Shown one piece after another: positions 61,980 through 64,000 of a DNA stretch of 64,000 nt (position 1 is the first letter of the stretch; the number at the start of each line of letters is the position of its first letter). The DNA is from Afipia carboxidovorans OM5 (GTDB taxonomy: Bacteria; Pseudomonadota; Alphaproteobacteria; Rhizobiales; Xanthobacteraceae). Where the stretch lies: contig NC_015684.1 of NCBI RefSeq assembly GCF_000218565.1, positions 1,240,001 through 1,304,000 of the forward strand. Direction: 5' to 3'. The notes beneath the pieces are model-generated. The model had not been told where the DNA came from and did no database searches. It saw only the letters and a list, made by a program, of their open reading frames with translations. The position numbers were made by a program, and so were the translations under genes.

Positions 61980-62698
61980 TGCTCAACCTCTCCAATGTGA
62001 AGGTAGATATCCAGGGCAGCCGCATTCTCAACGGCGTGACTCTTGAGGTCGGTGCGGGCGAACTCGTCTGCCTCGTCGGCCGCAACGGCGCGGGCAAGAC
62101 CACGACTTTCCGCAGTATCATGGGTTATCGCCGCATCCGCTCCGGTGAGATCACCTTTGACGGACTCGACCTCACCAAGATGCCGACCTGGAAGATCGCG
62201 CAGAGCGGCATTGGCTTCTCGCCGGAAGAGTCGGAGGTCTATGCCGACCTTACGGTTGCGGAGAATGTCGAACTCTCGACCTGGACGCGGCCGACCGGAC
62301 GCGATGCCAAGACGCGCATCGAGGAAGCCTACAATGTGTTTCCAAAACTCCGGCAGTATCTCGCCCGCGGCGGTGCGGAGCTCTCCGGTGGCGAACGCAA
62401 GATGGTGTCGATCGCCCGCGCCTTGACGCTCGACCCGAAACTTCTGCTGCTCGATGAGCCGTTCGAGGGACTGTCGCCCGCAATCATTCCGTTGATCGCC
62501 GAAGGCGTCGCTTCGATCCGCGCCATGGGCAAGGGCGTTCTGATGGCGGAATCCAACGTCCACCACATCCCCGAATATGTCGACAGGCTCTACGTGCTGG
62601 AGCGCGGCGAACTGATGTTCACCGGCACGCTCGCGGAAGCGCATCGTGATCGCGACGTGATGCGGGTGATCGCCGGCGAAGTCGAGATGGCGTCGTAG
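61979..62698 (+). CDS. branched-chain-type ABC transporter ATPase (LivF-like)
   Basis: 239 aa. Walker A GRNGAGKTT (near 34), signature LSGGERKMVSIARAL, Walker B LLLLDEPFEGLSP, and the switch region ESNVHHIP, in place of the usual histidine-led E(H)xH form. The start overlaps the LivG stop (TGATG). With LivG-like it makes the ATPase pair. Confidence 0.87.
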   Translation: MLNLSNVKVDIQGSRILNGVTLEVGAGELVCLVGRNGAGKTTTFRSIMGYRRIRSGEITFDGLDLTKMPTWKIAQSGIGFSPEESEVYADLTVAENVELSTWTRPTGRDAKTRIEEAYNVFPKLRQYLARGGAELSGGERKMVSIARALTLDPKLLLLDEPFEGLSPAIIPLIAEGVASIRAMGKGVLMAESNVHHIPEYVDRLYVLERGELMFTGTLAEAHRDRDVMRVIAGEVEMAS

Positions 62699-62739
62699 TT
62701 GCTGCGCTGGAATTATTGAAACGTAAGAGGACAATAAAA

Positions 62740-63051
62740 ATGAAACATTATGTCGGCGACAGAACGATTGACGGAGTTCAGGTCAGCGTCGACGGCGTTC
62801 CGCTGTCGCCGCGGACTGACGTCATGCAATATAGCGATAACGGCATTGAATGGGGCTACGAGGGCGAGTCGCCGCTCCAGCTCGCATTTGCGTTGTTGAT
62901 GGATCATCTTGGCGATGCGGAAGCCGCCAAGGCGTCGTCCAGCGCGTTCATGAAGAGTGTTGTCGCCAACTTCGGCAACGAATGGGAGATGACCTCGGAC
63001 GACATCGCCCAGGCGCTGGCCATTCTCAAGGGCGGTAAGGCCGTCGCCTGA
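62740..63051 (+). CDS. DUF6166-like small protein
   Basis: 103 aa from ATG 62740 after AGAGG; a TTG at 62716 is a weaker option. KHYVGDRTIDGVQVSVDGVPLSPRTDV then GIEWGYEGESPLQLAFALLMDHLGD matches the look of DUF6166 domains (whole block: YxG-R...DG, WGYGGxxPxQLALALL). The family has no known role. Its ATG sits 41 bp after livF; the alcohol dehydrogenase follows with a TGATG overlap. Confidence 0.65.
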   Translation: MKHYVGDRTIDGVQVSVDGVPLSPRTDVMQYSDNGIEWGYEGESPLQLAFALLMDHLGDAEAAKASSSAFMKSVVANFGNEWEMTSDDIAQALAILKGGKAVA

Positions 63052-64000
63052 TGCCGCTGACCTATCGTGCGGCGGTTCTGCACGCCGCCAAAACGCCGAT
63101 GACGATCGAGCCCGTGACGGCAACGCCGCTCAAGCCGGCCGATGTTGTCGTCAGGATACGGGCTGCCGGGCTCTGTCACACCGATCTTGAAGTGATCGAA
63201 GGCGGATTGCGCTTTCCGATGCCGATCGTGCTCGGGCACGAGGCGGCCGGCGTCGTCGAAGAGGTCGGGCCGGAGGCGCGCGGTGTCCGCAAGGGTGACC
63301 ATGTCGTGCTGTCGTGGAATCCGCATTGCGGCCATTGCTTTTATTGCGATCGCGACGCGCCAATCCTGTGCGAGACCTATCTCGGCGAAGGCGCCAAGGC
63401 GCGGGGCTTTGACGGTGACAGCCGGGCGACGCTCGGTGATGGCCGCAGTTTGCAGCATCTGATGTATCTCGGTGCGTTCGGCGAGTATTGCATCGTGCCG
63501 GACCAGCAAGCGATCGTGGTGCCAAAGGACATCCCGTTTGATCGCGCCTGCCTGATCGGCTGTGGCGTGATGACCGGTGTCGGTGCGGCGCTCAATCTGA
63601 ATGCCATCGCCTATGGTGACACCGTGATGGTGATCGGCTGTGGTGCGGTTGGCCTTGCGGCGGTGCAGGGCGCGCGGTTGGCGGGCGCAGGCGCCGTGGT
63701 GGCGGTGGATCTCGATCCGGCCAAGCTCGCGCTGGCGAAGAGGCTCGGCGCCACCCACGGCATCAATGCCAAGGAGCAGGACGTGGTGGCGGCGGCTCGC
63801 GATCTCACCAATGGCCGTGGCGTCGACGTGGTGATCGAGTCGGCGGGAAGCCCTGCGGCGTTTCGGACGACGATGGAAGCCGTGCGGCCTGGCGGCCAGG
63901 TGATCTGGCTCGGCAAGGTCGATGTACAGCAGGATGTCTCGTTCCGCTGGGGCTCGCTGATGCAGGAAAAGCGCATCCGCCGCGTGAGCTATGGCAATGC
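63051..64000 (+). CDS. zinc-dependent alcohol dehydrogenase, 3' end cut by window
   Basis: At least 316 residues from ATG 63051, with no stop before the edge. MDR-type zinc alcohol dehydrogenase: catalytic-zinc GLCHTDLEVIEG and GHEAAGVVEEVG, structural-zinc cysteines in CGHCFYCDRDAPILC, NAD motif VIGCGAVGLAAVQ, and VIESAGSP further on. Class-III/AdhC-like by layout. It overlaps the DUF6166-like gene by one base (TGATG), so it belongs to the import operon. Confidence 0.88.
   Translation, partial: MPLTYRAAVLHAAKTPMTIEPVTATPLKPADVVVRIRAAGLCHTDLEVIEGGLRFPMPIVLGHEAAGVVEEVGPEARGVRKGDHVVLSWNPHCGHCFYCDRDAPILCETYLGEGAKARGFDGDSRATLGDGRSLQHLMYLGAFGEYCIVPDQQAIVVPKDIPFDRACLIGCGVMTGVGAALNLNAIAYGDTVMVIGCGAVGLAAVQGARLAGAGAVVAVDLDPAKLALAKRLGATHGINAKEQDVVAAARDLTNGRGVDVVIESAGSPAAFRTTMEAVRPGGQVIWLGKVDVQQDVSFRWGSLMQEKRIRRVSYGN

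Noticed and set aside
1..64000. tRNA or rRNA genes
   Set aside because: No GTTCGANTC-type T-loop in a cloverleaf context and no rRNA-like blocks were seen by eye. A tRNAscan run would settle it.

Overview
The window reads as chromosomal DNA of an alphaproteobacterium, most likely of the Bradyrhizobium/Afipia/Rhodopseudomonas group (Nitrobacteraceae). This is inferred from the high-GC coding sequence, a RibB with a decayed GTP cyclohydrolase II-like tail, cytochrome c2, a sigma/anti-sigma pair, many acyl-CoA enzymes and ABC importers, and short palindromic intergenic repeats of a kind I associate with that group. No species call is possible without a database search. No tRNA, rRNA, CRISPR array, transposase or prophage gene was found.

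Positions 1-38.6 kb are mostly housekeeping and core metabolism. They hold riboflavin synthesis (ribB), glutaryl-CoA dehydrogenase, cell-wall enzymes (extensin-like protein, L,D-transpeptidase), CorA, CutA, a three-domain DNA ligase D, pdxH, a J-domain chaperone, an ECF sigma/anti-sigma pair, fabI, aroC, a chemoreceptor, and two rRNA methyltransferases (RumA/RlmD-like and TlyA-like). Then come dxs, xseB, a histone-deacetylase-family amidohydrolase, fatty-acyl-CoA enzymes, a LysR/mmsA divergent pair, a GGDEF-EAL protein, a glutamine amidotransferase and cytochrome c. Gaps in this part carry at least three families of short palindromic repeats. Two copies of one family flank ligD in opposite orientation.

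From 38.6 kb the content becomes accessory. A TetR regulator is followed by about 1.07 kb of visibly more AT-rich, gene-free DNA with operator-like palindromes, then a single outer-membrane barrel protein with a very strong terminator. Next is a compact minus-strand operon (46,081 to 41,491) of an AhpD-like protein, an acyl-CoA-dehydrogenase-like flavoprotein and a complete NitT/TauT-type ABC importer.

Positions 46.9-56.2 kb form one plus-strand unit. A tripartite tricarboxylate transporter (tctC-tctB-tctA type) leads into a complete biotin-independent malonate decarboxylase set, mdcA-C-D-E-G-B-H, whose genes mostly overlap by 4 bp. The layout suggests malonate uptake, transfer to the carrier protein MdcC and decarboxylation, with MdcB/MdcG making and attaching the special prosthetic group and MdcH priming it.

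Positions 56.2-64 kb hold a minus-strand trio (a fatty-acid-hydroxylase-family di-iron protein plus two small membrane proteins). It is divergent from a five-part branched-chain-type ABC importer, a DUF6166-like small protein and a zinc alcohol dehydrogenase cut by the window end. A 12-bp palindrome lies between the two arms. This is the best candidate here for an undescribed uptake-and-oxidation system.
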